Of a stretch of DNA of 64,000 bases, positions 24,099 through 35,139 are shown one piece after another. The first letter of the stretch is position 1. Each line of letters starts with the position of its first letter. Position numbers and translations under genes: made by a program. The notes beneath the pieces are model-generated. The model searched no databases, had not been told where the DNA came from, and worked only from the letters and a program-made list of their open reading frames with translations. Source of the DNA: Reticulascus tulasneorum (taxonomy: Eukaryota; Ascomycota; Sordariomycetes; Glomerellales; Reticulascaceae); assembly GCA_001557505.1 (NCBI GenBank), contig LSAX01000002.1, positions 3,534,001 to 3,598,000 on the forward strand. The letters run 5' to 3'.

Positions 24099-25068
24099 GT
24101 AATTAGGCTGCGGCACTCAGAGAGTACTCCGTCAACTCAGCATCGCGCATGACGAGGCATTCTGAGGACGGGTCGTGCTGGAACGGAGCGGGCAAAGAGC
24201 TGCGACGATACTTATGTCTTATGGAGGCACTGGTGCTCCACGGAGAAATATGCGCGAAATCCCTCTCGTGCCACCAGCTTCAGATAGCATCGGTGATACT
24301 TTGTGTCATCGAAGTTGAAGTATGGCGCTGAAGCTTTCTGGGTTCTCAGGGTTTCGTGACGGCCGCAGATTCACAGCGCTCTTGAGCAAGGGATGCCGAT
24401 TGCTGCGTTTTCTGGTCTGTATACCAAGAAAATTAGACCCAACATAAATCTGAGCATTATCACCTTGCTATTTACGAGTTGATACCCTGTTCGAAATCCT
24501 TCATATAGAGTCCAGTAATCGTTGCTGGGCTGAACTGGACACCAGAGACGTGATCGGAGCTTAGATCTGTTCCCGTCACGGACACTCCCTGTGACCTTAA
24601 GTACCTAAAAGCGCACTGACTTTTACCACCTACCAAAGCACATATGTGGGTAACAACCGAGCCTACCACAGCCGTAGCATGGTAGGGAAGTCCGGATGCA
24701 TGGAAATACAGCCAATAGGTATTTCACGCACCAGAAACCGCTTTCTGACCCACCACTACTAGCCTCCCAAGCAAGCCTCCACTTTCGACGCGGGGGAACT
24801 TGGAAAGCAGTGCATACGCACCTCCTAGTAACATCCGCGATTAAGCAGGCGTCCTCCGTTGCTTACCCTCTTCGATGGTATTTGTCGCTCATCCAAAACA
24901 ATAACACTACCACAACTGAGACATCAAGGATTCGATCATAGTCACTGCGCACCATGTCATCGACGCTTGCCGGTACATGACGACATCCATGCCTCCTAAC
25001 CGACCTTTCCCAGACATCCCGAGCGATAAGCTAAGGCATCGGCTGCCCAAACTGAACGGACCTGGACG
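24099..25068. other. Intergenic between MTR3 and the Asi3-like gene
   Basis: 970 bp with the 3' flank of MTR3 and the upstream region of the Asi3-like gene, both on the plus strand. An AACAATAACACTACCACAAC tract precedes the downstream start. No gene is recognised. Confidence 0.5.
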
Positions 25069-27915
25069 ATGGCGTCGCCCGTAACGCCATCTTCATTTGA
25101 CAACTCCAGCGTCTGGTATAATATAACCTTGTGGACTGCTCATCGCTTCCAATACGCAGTCAATGTCACCAAATACGCGCCTTCTCTCGAGGACCTGGTA
25201 TTAGCTGGGCCAAGGATGGTGATGAAGCTTGGCTCCTTCATCCCATTTCAGGATACTTTCGATAGCCCCGGCCAGCGTATAATACCCGAAGCTACCGAGT
25301 CTGGGATATTCCACACCACGGGGACCGCTGCCGCATCTGCGTTCGCCATGGATACACCTTCTCCAATAGGACATGCAATTGGCGCAGATCAAGACCCGAT
25401 GGTTGTGGGTTCCAAGTTTACCGCAGAGGGTGCGAAGGGTCTGGGAAGTGTCTTTAGCTACGCTACCAGCAGGTGGGCTCTCTGCTGCATTGCTATGGCT
25501 CTTGTCCTGAACCGCACGCACATCTTCGCCGCGACACGTCGGAGACTTCGCCTCACATGGCCAGTCCGACTTCTTCTTCGTTGCGTGCCTATCGCGCTCT
25601 TCCTTCTCCAAGCTTTGCGACTGCTCCAATCAATTCAATGTCAGACGTCTCCCGATTTTGCCGAAATGCGATGGGGCAATGCCACCAAGAGCTCAGAGCT
25701 CATGTTCTCTCAGACAGGTGGTTTTCTACATTCGTTGAGTTCCTCGCTCCTGTTCGGAGCGACTGATAAGGCATCTTGCGTCGCAGTGGACATGATTCCG
25801 TCGGATACAATGGACTCGAGCCAGGAGCTGAGGGGATCTCTCTCCCTTTTGTGGCCGCTCTTTGGAACGTTCTGCCTAAGCCAGTTCCTGGAGACGATAT
25901 CGTGCGCTGTTCAAGGTCGCCCTGTCGCTGCCGAGACCGGCATGACCCTCTTTGAGCATTCACTTGCCTTTGCCGAGGCAGATGCCGCAGTCAGTAATCA
26001 GCTTGGCTGGAGTCTGTTCGCTCCGGCGCGATCTGCTGAGGCCAGCTCGACTTTGGGAAGCAGTATCGCCATCAGTCGCTCAATGATCTTGAGGAGGGTC
26101 AACACGCCGCCTGAAGTCCTCCTAGTAGCTTTCCTTTCAACCATGAGTCACATCACCAGCCATGTTCTTGGAGTCTTCAGTCTGCAAGCCAAGTTTCGTC
26201 TTATCAGCACTGGCTTTTGGGGTCTTTGTTTCATGGCCAGCATCGTTTGGAGCGCTGTTACTTTCTCTGCCGAAGATCCTGCATATCAAGGTCTTCTCAG
26301 GTTTCCGACGGTCTGCATCATAGGCTTTATTCCTCATGTTCTTGTCTTGGGAGGAATCCTTGTCTGTTTCTCCATCTACCTCCTAGCACTGATTCTTTCC
26401 GCATTCATCCCGCCTGATGGCCAGATAGGACAAAATTTGAGTATCCGTGAGCGACTTTTTCAAGCTCATGGAAACATGCAGGCCCATATCTCGTTATCCG
26501 ATATCCGAATAAGCTTGGAAATGGACTTCTACACTGCGTTGCTAAGAACTGGCTTCGGAGCAATTACAATGGCGAGCGAGGCGGTCTATCTGAACGAGGA
26601 CCGCGATATCAACCTCAAACCCCATACATGGCTTGAGGACGAACGGTATCGTGAACTTGAAGAGTTACGAACGCAGTGGATTGGTTCAACCATGCCAGAC
26701 TCGCGATATGACCCTATTGGGACAATAGGCTTAGTTCCTGTGAAAGATGGCCAAGCAGCAGCGATGAATGGCTTTTCTCGGGAAAGGGCAGCTCAGAAGG
26801 TTCCCAAGACTCGCTCAGGGGAGAGGAGATTGAGGGATGGGGTTGGTGCTGCAGAACGGAGCGGTAGATGGCTAATGGCCTTGGATTTTATCATGAACAT
26901 CAACAGGTTGATTATACGCACCTGCGCGATGGCCACCCTGAAGATCGTGTCCAAACTTGGGTTCGGTGCTCCGAGGTGGCTCTTGTGGTTGGTTCGGCGA
27001 CCAAAACTGGCAAACGACGGCAGAAACACCAAACCAAATACTGGGGGGCGCCTCTCCAATGAGTCTCTGGTGGGTATCAACGGAAGCATTAGCATTCCTA
27101 GGACCGATGCTGTAGATGTGGAAGCGGAGGTCAGACGTCGCCTTTGGACAGAGACTACCAGCTGGGCTCCAGTTGACGAACGCGAGCTGGATGAACGGCT
27201 GTACGGTTGGTGGCTGAAGGGTGGCTGGTGGGGTGCAACAGACACGAGTGGTGATTACGAACCAAAGAAAACGGAAGACGATTTTGATGCCACCAGTGTT
27301 GTTTCGTGGAACACCACAGATGATGACAACGAATGGGAGTCGGCAGAGGAAGCAGGTCAGCGAACACCAACCCAAACTTCCCCCTTCGGCTCGCGGGAGA
27401 GCAGCCCAATTCACGACAGCCCGATGCCAATGGCTGATCTAGCCCGACTTCTGCACCCGGCAAGTCCAGAAGAAAGAGAGGAAGCCCATGCCCTCGCTGC
27501 TCATTTGACTAGCGATCGAATCTTGACGAGATCCGACTATCGCAAGCTTCAGCACCTGCAGCGAACGCAGGTCTTAAATCCGACCATGTCAGGGATGGCC
27601 ACCATGTCCCGACCCCTGAAGCTTTCTCCCGATGATGAAGCCCAGCTTTTGGAGCAACTCTTATTGTCTCGCCGGAATGGGCGACTTCGCCCCGTCGAAG
27701 GATCTGTATCCTGGGCTGATGGGGCAGCTGGTCTGGGTCCGGATGGGCCACAGTGCGTAGTTTGCCAGAGTGCCCCGAGGACGATCATCGTGTGGCCTTG
27801 TCGATGTCTTAGCCTCTGTGACGACTGTCGGGTATCACTGGCGATGAACAATTTCGACAAATGCGTTTGCTGCAGGAGAGAGGTCATAAGCTTCAGTCGC
27901 ATTTTTGTACCATGA
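25069..27915 (+). CDS. Asi3-like multi-spanning RING ubiquitin ligase
   Basis: A single uninterrupted exon of 948 aa. The N-terminal half has several hydrophobic spans: around WALCCIAMALVL, LRCVPIALFLLQALRLL, LLWPLFGTFCLSQFL, VLLVAFLSTMSHI, FWGLCFMASIVWSAV and VLVLGGILVCFSIYLLALI. A second weak hydrophobic stretch lies near residue 620. The C-terminal 55 residues are a RING: CVVC, then PCRCLSLCDDC and CVCC, ending RREVISFSRIFVP. In yeast the Asi1-Asi3 complex sits in the inner nuclear membrane and targets mislocalised membrane proteins and Stp1/2 for degradation. The RING here has a Cys where many RING fingers have His (PCRC rather than PCGH), as in Asi proteins. Function in filamentous fungi is inferred. 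It lacks introns although its neighbours have them. Confidence 0.85.
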   Translation: MASPVTPSSFDNSSVWYNITLWTAHRFQYAVNVTKYAPSLEDLVLAGPRMVMKLGSFIPFQDTFDSPGQRIIPEATESGIFHTTGTAAASAFAMDTPSPIGHAIGADQDPMVVGSKFTAEGAKGLGSVFSYATSRWALCCIAMALVLNRTHIFAATRRRLRLTWPVRLLLRCVPIALFLLQALRLLQSIQCQTSPDFAEMRWGNATKSSELMFSQTGGFLHSLSSSLLFGATDKASCVAVDMIPSDTMDSSQELRGSLSLLWPLFGTFCLSQFLETISCAVQGRPVAAETGMTLFEHSLAFAEADAAVSNQLGWSLFAPARSAEASSTLGSSIAISRSMILRRVNTPPEVLLVAFLSTMSHITSHVLGVFSLQAKFRLISTGFWGLCFMASIVWSAVTFSAEDPAYQGLLRFPTVCIIGFIPHVLVLGGILVCFSIYLLALILSAFIPPDGQIGQNLSIRERLFQAHGNMQAHISLSDIRISLEMDFYTALLRTGFGAITMASEAVYLNEDRDINLKPHTWLEDERYRELEELRTQWIGSTMPDSRYDPIGTIGLVPVKDGQAAAMNGFSRERAAQKVPKTRSGERRLRDGVGAAERSGRWLMALDFIMNINRLIIRTCAMATLKIVSKLGFGAPRWLLWLVRRPKLANDGRNTKPNTGGRLSNESLVGINGSISIPRTDAVDVEAEVRRRLWTETTSWAPVDERELDERLYGWWLKGGWWGATDTSGDYEPKKTEDDFDATSVVSWNTTDDDNEWESAEEAGQRTPTQTSPFGSRESSPIHDSPMPMADLARLLHPASPEEREEAHALAAHLTSDRILTRSDYRKLQHLQRTQVLNPTMSGMATMSRPLKLSPDDEAQLLEQLLLSRRNGRLRPVEGSVSWADGAAGLGPDGPQCVVCQSAPRTIIVWPCRCLSLCDDCRVSLAMNNFDKCVCCRREVISFSRIFVP

Positions 27916-28126
27916 TACTGGCGTTAAGAGACATGTGGAACACGGGAATGGGTTTCATGGAAATTGAGGGCGTTAAGGAATAGTCACTCCGCAAATCATT
28001 GTCCTCCTGGCTGGTGTTTAATATGATGTTATGAATTTACCATTTCGGCTCCAGCTTAGTGGTTGGTTCTTTAAGCTACCACGGGTTTCCGACGTCTTGG
28101 GCTCGCAAGTGAAGACTTCCGGAACG

Positions 28127-28990
28127 TTACATGCCAGCCCATTCAATACAGAAGGCTCTGACTTCCTTCATTTCCGAACCTTCAGCGGGCTTTTCTCCAC
28201 CCATGAGAAACCCCTTTTTAACCGATGTCCCTAACCTACCGCTTCCCACAAGATCAAGTATGGGTACTTCTTCATCCCATCCATAGTTGGTAGCAAGAAA
28301 GTGAGCATGATAGCGAAGGGGATCACCCGGATATACACTATAGTCGGCGCCGAATCGAAGACCTGGCGTAAGATAGTATCCGGCAGATTGGAGGTGTGTG
28401 TATAGCGGGGATCTGGGAGGGTCTGCCGCGGGAGATATATCGATGTCAGTGGAGCAGACCAATCCATTACTGGTGGTCGGGGTGACTGCCAGAGACGCAA
28501 CGGTGGTCTCCTCCCGAGGCTGGATTTGATGGTCCGCCTTTGGCGAGGTGCCATCTACACCATAGCCGATCTCTAGCCGCGACGTACCTGGCCGCGCATG
28601 GCCTTTAGCTCTTCGAGACTGCTCTGCCTGTTTCCTTGTCTGCTCCTCGGCCAATAGCCTTTGAGCTTTCTGACGACGCTCTTTGAGAAACTCTATGTAG
28701 GCCTGGCGTGCAGCTTTGTCCGGCGACCTTAGGCAATTCACATGGTAAGAAGTTTCATCGACAATATAGCCAGCGTTCTTATCGACGAGAACTCTCGCTT
28801 CTTCTGGAAGAAGCTCTAATGGAAGGCTGAGAAATACATTTTGGGTGGCATTCTGGGGTGTGGTGCCCACCAGTACAGAGCAAATACTATGATTTCGGCG
28901 AAGATATGCTACCTGGTCTGGGTCGAAGACAAGATAGCGGCCCGCGATTTTTGAAATGCGAACCGAGGCAGAAGAGACGTCAGGAGGCAT
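28127..28990 (-). CDS. SEN34: tRNA-splicing endonuclease subunit SEN34
   Basis: A single coding exon of 287 aa. SEN34 is one of two catalytic subunits of the heterotetrameric enzyme that cuts introns from pre-tRNA, and it cuts at the 3' splice site. The catalytic triad is visible: Tyr220 in VYPGDP, His228 in RYHAHF and Lys259 in TSVKKGF. Their spacing (8 and 39 residues) equals that of the human triad Tyr247/His255/Lys286. The middle is a charged helix (FLKERRQKAQRLLAEEQTR) and a variable linker. The open frame extends 26 codons upstream and resembles a signal peptide, but a TCTCAG acceptor lies 24 nt before the ATG. I take the upstream part as a 5'-UTR intron and start at MPPDVSSASV, the family-like beginning. 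Confidence 0.92.
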   Translation of the reverse strand: MPPDVSSASVRISKIAGRYLVFDPDQVAYLRRNHSICSVLVGTTPQNATQNVFLSLPLELLPEEARVLVDKNAGYIVDETSYHVNCLRSPDKAARQAYIEFLKERRQKAQRLLAEEQTRKQAEQSRRAKGHARPGTSRLEIGYGVDGTSPKADHQIQPREETTVASLAVTPTTSNGLVCSTDIDISPAADPPRSPLYTHLQSAGYYLTPGLRFGADYSVYPGDPLRYHAHFLATNYGWDEEVPILDLVGSGRLGTSVKKGFLMGGEKPAEGSEMKEVRAFCIEWAGM

Positions 28991-29956
28991 GGCTGCTATG
29001 TAAACCTGAGAGCAAGTGACTGTGTTAGCAAATGCAAGAACCAGTAAAAGATCAAATGGGGACGGCAAATTGCTGGCTGGTCATAAATTAAAACATAGAT
29101 TTGGTTAATTCATCAGAAGTGTTCAGTGGATTGACAGATTGATTGATAATCATTCCAGATGTGCGAATAGGAATTGGGTAGTACGGAAAACTTACTCTGG
29201 TTCGATTCAACCCATCGCCTCCTCTTCAGCTAACCGACAGTGAAAGGAAAGCGGCTTTTGAAGCTGAAAAGTAAAGCGTGTGGGGATGGTTGACTCTTCA
29301 AAGTTTGCAAATGGAGGAGGAAGACAAGGGGGGAGGGAAAACTGCACATCCTAATAAAGTGTATATGTGGTGGGTACCCCGTCAGGTAGGGTTTGCACAT
29401 ATGCAAACTACCTAATTTTCATTCTCGAACGGTTAAGGTCGTCTAAGGTAGGGTAGGTTTAGTGGAGCAATGGTGGTGGCCTGGTAATTAAGGTGGCCGT
29501 CTGTGGGCCTTTTAGCACATCTGTAAATCCGTACTCATGTACTCTGACGTAGATCCAACCAAAACTCGAAAGTTGAAAGACCTTCGTAGGCGTCCAGGTT
29601 CACCGTCCAAAGTCGTCTTCGCATGCCATTTATCATAAAACGTTTTGATCAACCCTCTTTGTAAGGAATTAATCTTTTATTTTTATTATAGCACAGTGGT
29701 AGAAACATCCTACCAGGCAAGGCATCACATTTTATCACCAGTGACCGTAACAATGCATCCCAAACCTGACTACCTGAGAGTAGCCAGGAGCTGGGACAAG
29801 GGGTGACCTCGTCAAATTGCTACGGCACAGATAAAAGTGCCACCGTTTCTTCTAAGTGAGAAATTTAAAAGCCGGGAACCTAAGGGAGTGGATGATATCT
29901 TTCAAAACGCAAACATCATCCCAGAGTGCGACTAAATGATAAGCACCAACACCTCG
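28991..29956. other. Intergenic between SEN34 and ELP4
   Basis: About 970 bp upstream of SEN34, holding its probable 5'-UTR intron and promoter, and the 3' flank of ELP4. It has an AT-rich block near 29660-29700 (AATCTTTTATTTTTATTATA). No gene is recognised. Confidence 0.5.
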
Positions 29957-31188
29957 CTAAAATTCAAGTCCGCCTCCTTTCGAGTCACCTCCTTTGTTTG
30001 CATCCTGCGTCCCATCACCTTCTCCAACCGGCGGGAGCGTGAACGGCTTGAGGACCAAACCGCTCGAACTGCTCAGTCTGAAAGACAAGTTTTCGTACGA
30101 AGAATTGCCGTCCAGGCCTCCCCCACGCTCGTGGTAAGTGGGAAGACAATGGACATTTAGCAGCCCCTGTACCACATCCTCGGGCTTTGGATCCGGCTGG
30201 GGGTCTGCTGATCGTTGAAGAGGGATCAATTCCAGCACGCCGTCGCAAAGGAGCTCCACCCATCGAGTGAATCCCGTTGCACGTGGATATAACGAGACCG
30301 AAAGTGAGATAACCGCCGTTAGCTGCCCGCTGTATTGCCTTAAAAGAGCCCTTAGATTGTGTAGGAACTGCAGTGCATCTGACGGAAGACAGCAAGCTGA
30401 CCCGAAAAGCGTGGGCGACAGCAGGTTCTGTATGATGACTCTATGCACAGAAGACGGGGCTGACGCCTTCAACTTGCCCGACAGAGTTGTGATGAAATTT
30501 TGCATCGGGGACGTTGGCTTCGCTGACACAGTTGGCCAACTTGACGGAGATGTTGACGGTGTCATATGGAGATGGCCATGGGAATCTTTGGCCTCAAGTC
30601 GCCTAGTCAGGTCAAAGTCGTGGCAGAAGACACTAGTGGAAGAAAGATTTCCGTGTTGTACGTTACTGGACCCTCCTAATACGTAACATGAGCGATCGGT
30701 TTGCGCATGCCCGAGTGAATAAAGGCCCGATGCCACTGACCTTTGTCTGTCTTGTCATTTCTAAGAGACTCATATCTCCAGGCAATTTTCATCTTATCGT
30801 CTGCCGCAGATGTCGTCTTGTGCCGAGTCCTTGCACTATCACTACTCAGTCCCGGAAGCTCACCTCTCCAGGCCTCACCCGGTCCAAGTACATGAATTTC
30901 ATGGCCTTGGACCAAGCCCTCGGCCGCAAAGTATCGTAGGACAACACCAGCGAATTCTGTCGTACCCGACTCTTCTATTAAGAGAGAGGTACCGAGTGGG
31001 AGTCCGGCATGGCCAGCAAGCAGGTGGTCCAGCGAAGAAGTACCCGTGGAGGTGGTAAGGCAGCCATCCACAGGTGATGGCCGGACTCCTGGCGAAAGAG
31101 ACTTGTCTTGTTGTCTAGCAGTGGAATGAGTTTCGTGTGATATCCTGGCAGATGAGCCAAGCACTAAGTTCTTCTTCCGGAATGACAT
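29957..31188 (-). CDS. ELP4: Elongator complex protein 4
   Basis: Two exons, 31188-30741 and 30675-29957, give 388 aa. The N-terminus MSFRKKNLVLGSS is the family start. The RecA-like fold follows: GTSSLDHLLAGHAGLPLGTS, LLIEESGTTEFAGVVLRYFAAEG, then DKMKIAWRYESL. Exon 2 has FCHDFDLTRRLE and the PAXNEB-type end of the domain. Elp4 forms with Elp5 and Elp6 a hexameric ring of RecA-like subunits. With Elp1-3 it modifies wobble uridines of tRNA (mcm5/ncm5). Like other Elp4 proteins it lacks a proper Walker A motif. The 65-nt intron (GTCAGT..ATTAG) rejoins DKG-GSSN in frame. It is divergent from RPB8. Confidence 0.92.
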
Positions 31189-31731
31189 CGATCGAGCCCG
31201 TCTCTGTGGACCAAATGAGACCCCAGGTTAACTCCTAGATATGGGCCACGACAAGGTGCTTATACCTTAACCTCTTCGTTGTGCTGCAAGATGAACTTGA
31301 TTTTGAAGCTCTCCCTGATTGCAATTGTGTATATCTCGTGCCTCGGAGTGTGCGATCGTTGCAAGTGCTAAAACCACATGAGTGTCGCCAAAAATTCACT
31401 GTGAGCTCGAATTAAATCGAAGCAAAGCATAGTTTGGTGGTTGTTCCTTCTGCATCGAATGTGCAATATTTTGAGGTTGGTGGGGCTACGAATTCCATTC
31501 ATTCCACAGTCATTTGTACGGTTCCTTTTTTCCACCCCACCATGCATGCATAAATTTTTGGGCTCAGATGTTCGCTAGTACAGGAGACAACCATCCCTTT
31601 TGGAAAGCACACACTTAGTAGTACCTCGCGAGGCTCTCATCCAGCGACTTGGATAACTCGAGGACGGCTCCTCCAGCTTTATAGCATTGCATAGTGCTCC
31701 GTAACGCGTTTCGAAATTACAAACGAACAAA
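31189..31731. promoter_or_regulatory. Divergent promoter region of ELP4 and RPB8
   Basis: A 543-bp spacer between two oppositely oriented housekeeping starts. It contains a TGCATGCATAAAT stretch near 31542. No TATA box is clearly placed for either gene. Shared control is plausible but not shown. Confidence 0.45.
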
Positions 31732-32247
31732 ATGGCGGGTGCCGGAGGCGATGTGACCCTCTTCGAGGAGTCCTTTACCATCACCAACTACGACCAGTCC
31801 AAATATGACCGTGTAGCCAGAATCTCGGCGACATCCGCCGACAACCAGACACTCATGACGCTCGATATCAACATTGAACTCTTTCCATGCTCTGTATCAG
31901 ACAGTCTCCACATTGTTTTGGCAACCTCCTTGGCGCACGACGGAAGCAAGGATGATGGGAAAGGCTGGCGAGACCTGACCAAGGGAAACAACGGTGGAGA
32001 GACAACCTTAGCGGACATGTACGATTATGTTTGCCATGGCAAAATTTACAAATTCGAGGACGCAGATGATGGTCAAACGATGTAAGATCAAGTCGGCCCG
32101 TATTGATTGGTATGGGCTTCTCTAACGATCTGTCGCTGCAGCAAAGCCTACATCTCATTCGGCGGCCTTCTCATGGCATTGGAGGGTCCTTACAAAAAGC
32201 TCACGCCGTTGAGGGTAGAATACACCTATCTCCTAGTCAAGAAATGA
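31732..32247 (+). CDS. RPB8: RNA polymerase I/II/III shared subunit RPB8 (RPABC3)
   Basis: Two exons, 31732-32081 and 32142-32247, give 151 aa, the expected size. Family blocks are FEESFTITNYDQSKYDRVARI, DINIELFP, MYDYVCHGKIYKFED and, after splicing, KAYISFGGLLMALEGPYKKL with the end EYTYLLVKK. The intron is 60 nt (GTAAGATC..CTGCAG). RPB8 is an OB-fold subunit common to all three nuclear RNA polymerases. It has the usual extended acidic loop (GKGWRDLTKGNNGGETTLAD). Translation stops at 32247, before the convergent Nudix gene. Confidence 0.96.
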
Positions 32248-32443
32248 TGAATCATGCACAGCCAACGGACAGACCGATCAACCTGACAAGAGCCGTCACC
32301 CTCCCGAGTTACCTTACCACGCCGGCCCTCTCGGTGGCAAGGTTATAGTCAACGGCCACGTCTGCAAGTGCACAAGCACCACCTGAGGAGGTGTTTCAAG
32401 GCTAGGAAGTAGGGCAAGATCTTTGTGGCAGCATCAGGTCTAG

Positions 32444-33508
32444 CTACGTCTGGACACGAAAAGCGCCAAGGAAGGGATCCTCGTTGTGCGGACCAGGAAA
32501 CGGGAGTATCCGGTGGATCCTCCTCTTGATCTCGTTGTAATCAGGCTCGTTGTCTGGGGTCAATATCCCATGTCGGATGAAGAAATCCAGCAATACCAAA
32601 GCGCAGTTGGGCTTGAACAGACCCTGGGCCAGCTGCCGCTGGACCTCCTCCACAGTGCACAAGTTGAACTCGGCGACCTCGCCATCCTTGGGGTTGGGAA
32701 TGAGGTTGTCAGGAAGTTCGATATCATATATCCATTGGCACTCAGGATAAACGAATCCGGCCTCCCCAGCTCGTTCCTCGGTGACATATATGTAGGTGAC
32801 GCCGCCCACTGCCTTTGCTTGTTCGCGCATGATCTCTCCTGGGAGACTGGCTTCTTCGTCTGCCTCTCGAATCATGCATTCAAAAGGATCCTCGCCGGTC
32901 ATCAGACCGCCAGCAACAGTGTTATCCAGCATGCCCGGGAAAGTTGATTTAGTCGCGGATCTCCTTGGCACCCAGATCTTCATACCGTAGTGGCATTCCG
33001 AGCGCACATAGGCGGTCATGTGAACCCCGTATCTCATGACGCCGAACAAGCCCGTAGCAGATCTCTCGATGTTGTAAAGCAGTTCACCTTTGCGGCCGTA
33101 GACAGGCCATAGCTCATCCCGCCAGCCCTCAAGAATGCGAAACGCCTTGGTACTTCTCCAGTAACCAGCCAGTTCGGCAATAAGCTCGCTTCTATCCTGC
33201 TCAGTTGGTTTCTGGAACGCGAATATCGTCCGCTTGTCACGGTCGACCCGAAGCTCTCCTCTGATATTGGCCGGTGCATCGACGAGGGCTTCCAACACTC
33301 TCGGCGGCACATAGCCGACTGGGATAGCCCCTTCAACATCTTCCCACATGAGGGTGTACACGGACTTTTGAATGTCCTCGCATTGCTGAGGGACCGCGTC
33401 CGCGTAGGGGTAGCTGCGGGTTTGTGAGTACACGACTGCTGTCCTGACGGTTGGGATAGCTTACGCATCACATTCGTTTATAAGGTCGATATTTTTCAAT
33501 CTAGCCAT
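32444..33508 (-). CDS. DUF4743/Nudix hydrolase (thiamine pyrophosphokinase-related)
   Basis: Two exons, 33508-33465 and 33413-32444, give 337 aa. Exon 1 (MARLKNIDLINECDA) and the start of exon 2 (YPYADAVPQQC) rebuild the DUF4743 N-terminus. The Nudix box GGLMTGEDPFECMIREADEE is intact except that the usual Gly after EE is Ser (EEASL), which is normal for this subfamily. The yeast relative YJR142W and human-like proteins in this family act on oxidised or damaged thiamine diphosphates. The natural substrate in this fungus is inferred, not shown. Without the first exon no ATG precedes the conserved N-terminus, which supports the 51-nt intron (GTAAGC..CCGCAG). Confidence 0.88.
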
Positions 33509-34233
33509 AGCAGATAAGCTGGCTGCCACTCCTAATGAAGAGTGGGGTAGTCGGCTGCAAGCCTTGAGCATTTACACATTCGTGTCCTGGAGGGGACAAA
33601 GTAATTTCCTGGAAGTGAACGCAGGGGGGAAATGGAATGTTCTGCGGTTGAAACGGAATACTCTAGAATGCATTCTAGCCCCAGGTTGATATTGAACCTC
33701 TACCTCCGGCGGGGAGTGGAAGAATAGATGGCTAACTTCCCCCTAAGTACGGACTAGTTGGTGTATTAGGCCATTCTTACTACTTAATAAATGTCCGGCG
33801 CAAGCTACCTACCTACGGTCACAAACAATATGCATATATCAACCCCACACCCCACCCCACCAGGCAACCTGCACCTCACTTACTACATTACGAAAAGTTG
33901 TTAGTCTGTCAGTCTATCCTTGACAAGCGCTCGCATGTCCCATCTTGAATTACTTAGGCTACCTGTCTCTTATTCTTTCTTGAGATGAAAATGTACATCG
34001 TCCTGGTCTTGCAGCGAGATTAGTACTGCAACCTACCTGTTTCGAACCCTATTGTTTTATCCAGGACCTCAACTTCGACAGCTAACCGAGGTCTCATCTC
34101 CCCTGGTTTTGATCGTGGTGCCACTGTCAACTGTCCGCTCTGGTAGGAGAGAACACTGGCCAGACCCCCAAGTCCTATGAGATAGGCCAGTCACGGCAGA
34201 GGGCGGAGCAGTAGTAACTTGCCCTACACCAGC
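33509..34233. promoter_or_regulatory. Divergent upstream region of the Nudix and OPI10 genes
   Basis: 725 bp with leader-like sequence for both genes. It contains a CCCCACACCCCACCCCACC block near 33844 and a CTACCTACCTACGG word near 33805. No gene or RNA is recognised. Confidence 0.45.
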
Positions 34234-34869
34234 ATGTCCGCTGCCGGCCCGCTCTTCGGCATCGTCCCCGCCGGGCAACCGTTGGTGACGGAGCCCACAT
34301 CCGCCCCGTCGCAGACCTCGTTTCTCTACTCCATGTCCGCGGAACGACCGTTCTCGCACATTGTCGTCTTCCTTCTCCCCGGAATTACCCTGCCCGCGGG
34401 CACCGCAGCTGCTATCTACTTTGCGACGGCCGCTTCAGTTGCATCTGCTGCTGCCTCTGGGCAAATGCCGAACTTCAAGTTTCTCGGTGGCGTGGGCCCA
34501 GGAAAGGAGAGTGCCATCTTCAAGATTACTGCCACACTCGCCGAGATCGAGACCCGAACAGGCACGGCATCTCCCGGTAATGCCATGATTGGCATCTCAG
34601 TCGAGCCCGCCGACTCCGTAGCAACCCGGATTCAGGAGCTATCGGCAGCAAAGCCTGCCGCGTCTACCGCACGGACAGACCAACCGACAGCGTCGATACT
34701 AGCCCAGAGGATAATCCAAAACGCTTTCAATTTTCTTGCCAGCTTCAGTGGTACCACAGGCCCGGGTGGAGTTGAGGTAGTTCCCCTTAAAGCCTTTGAA
34801 GATTGGTGGAGGAAATTCGAGAGCAGGGTGCGCTCTGATCCCAGCTTCCTCGAGAAACAGCAAGATTAA
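34234..34869 (+). CDS. OPI10: Hikeshi/OPI10-family nuclear import factor
   Basis: A single exon of 211 aa. The N-terminus MSAAGPLFGIVPAGQPLVTE and the block FSHIVVFLLPGITLPAGTAA are hallmarks of Hikeshi/OPI10. The C-terminus has NAFNFLASF and a PLKAFEDWWRKFESRV helix typical of the family. Human Hikeshi carries Hsp70 into the nucleus after heat shock. Yeast OPI10 was found through inositol overproduction. Nuclear Hsp70 import in this fungus is inferred. The start was set at the ATG, where family similarity begins. Confidence 0.93.
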   Translation: MSAAGPLFGIVPAGQPLVTEPTSAPSQTSFLYSMSAERPFSHIVVFLLPGITLPAGTAAAIYFATAASVASAAASGQMPNFKFLGGVGPGKESAIFKITATLAEIETRTGTASPGNAMIGISVEPADSVATRIQELSAAKPAASTARTDQPTASILAQRIIQNAFNFLASFSGTTGPGGVEVVPLKAFEDWWRKFESRVRSDPSFLEKQQD

Positions 34870-35055
34870 AGCACGACTTGGCTTGAGCATTCCAGTCATC
34901 TAGTCCTGTACTCCTTCTCCCGAGGTTCTGGCAAGCGCAGACTCAATCATGCTTTCGGCAGTGCCCTGACATTTATGGCTTTTCTTGCTAAAAGTTGTAG
35001 AAGGTCCGCACCGGACTTTGGGCTCGATAGTGCCTCGAATAATAGGATTGAGTTA

Positions 35056-35094
35056 CAGTGTGCGGCATTAAGAATGGACCCCTTTCTCGTACCC
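35056..35094. repeat. Left terminal inverted repeat of the Tc1/mariner element
   Basis: Begins CAGTG right after a TA and contains GGCATTAAGAATGGACCCC. It pairs with the right end at 36279-36317. A run of Cs follows it directly. Confidence 0.88.
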
Positions 35095-35139
35095 CCCCCC
35101 TCTTTTTCAAAACACCACAACAAGACCGCTCGCGTCAAC

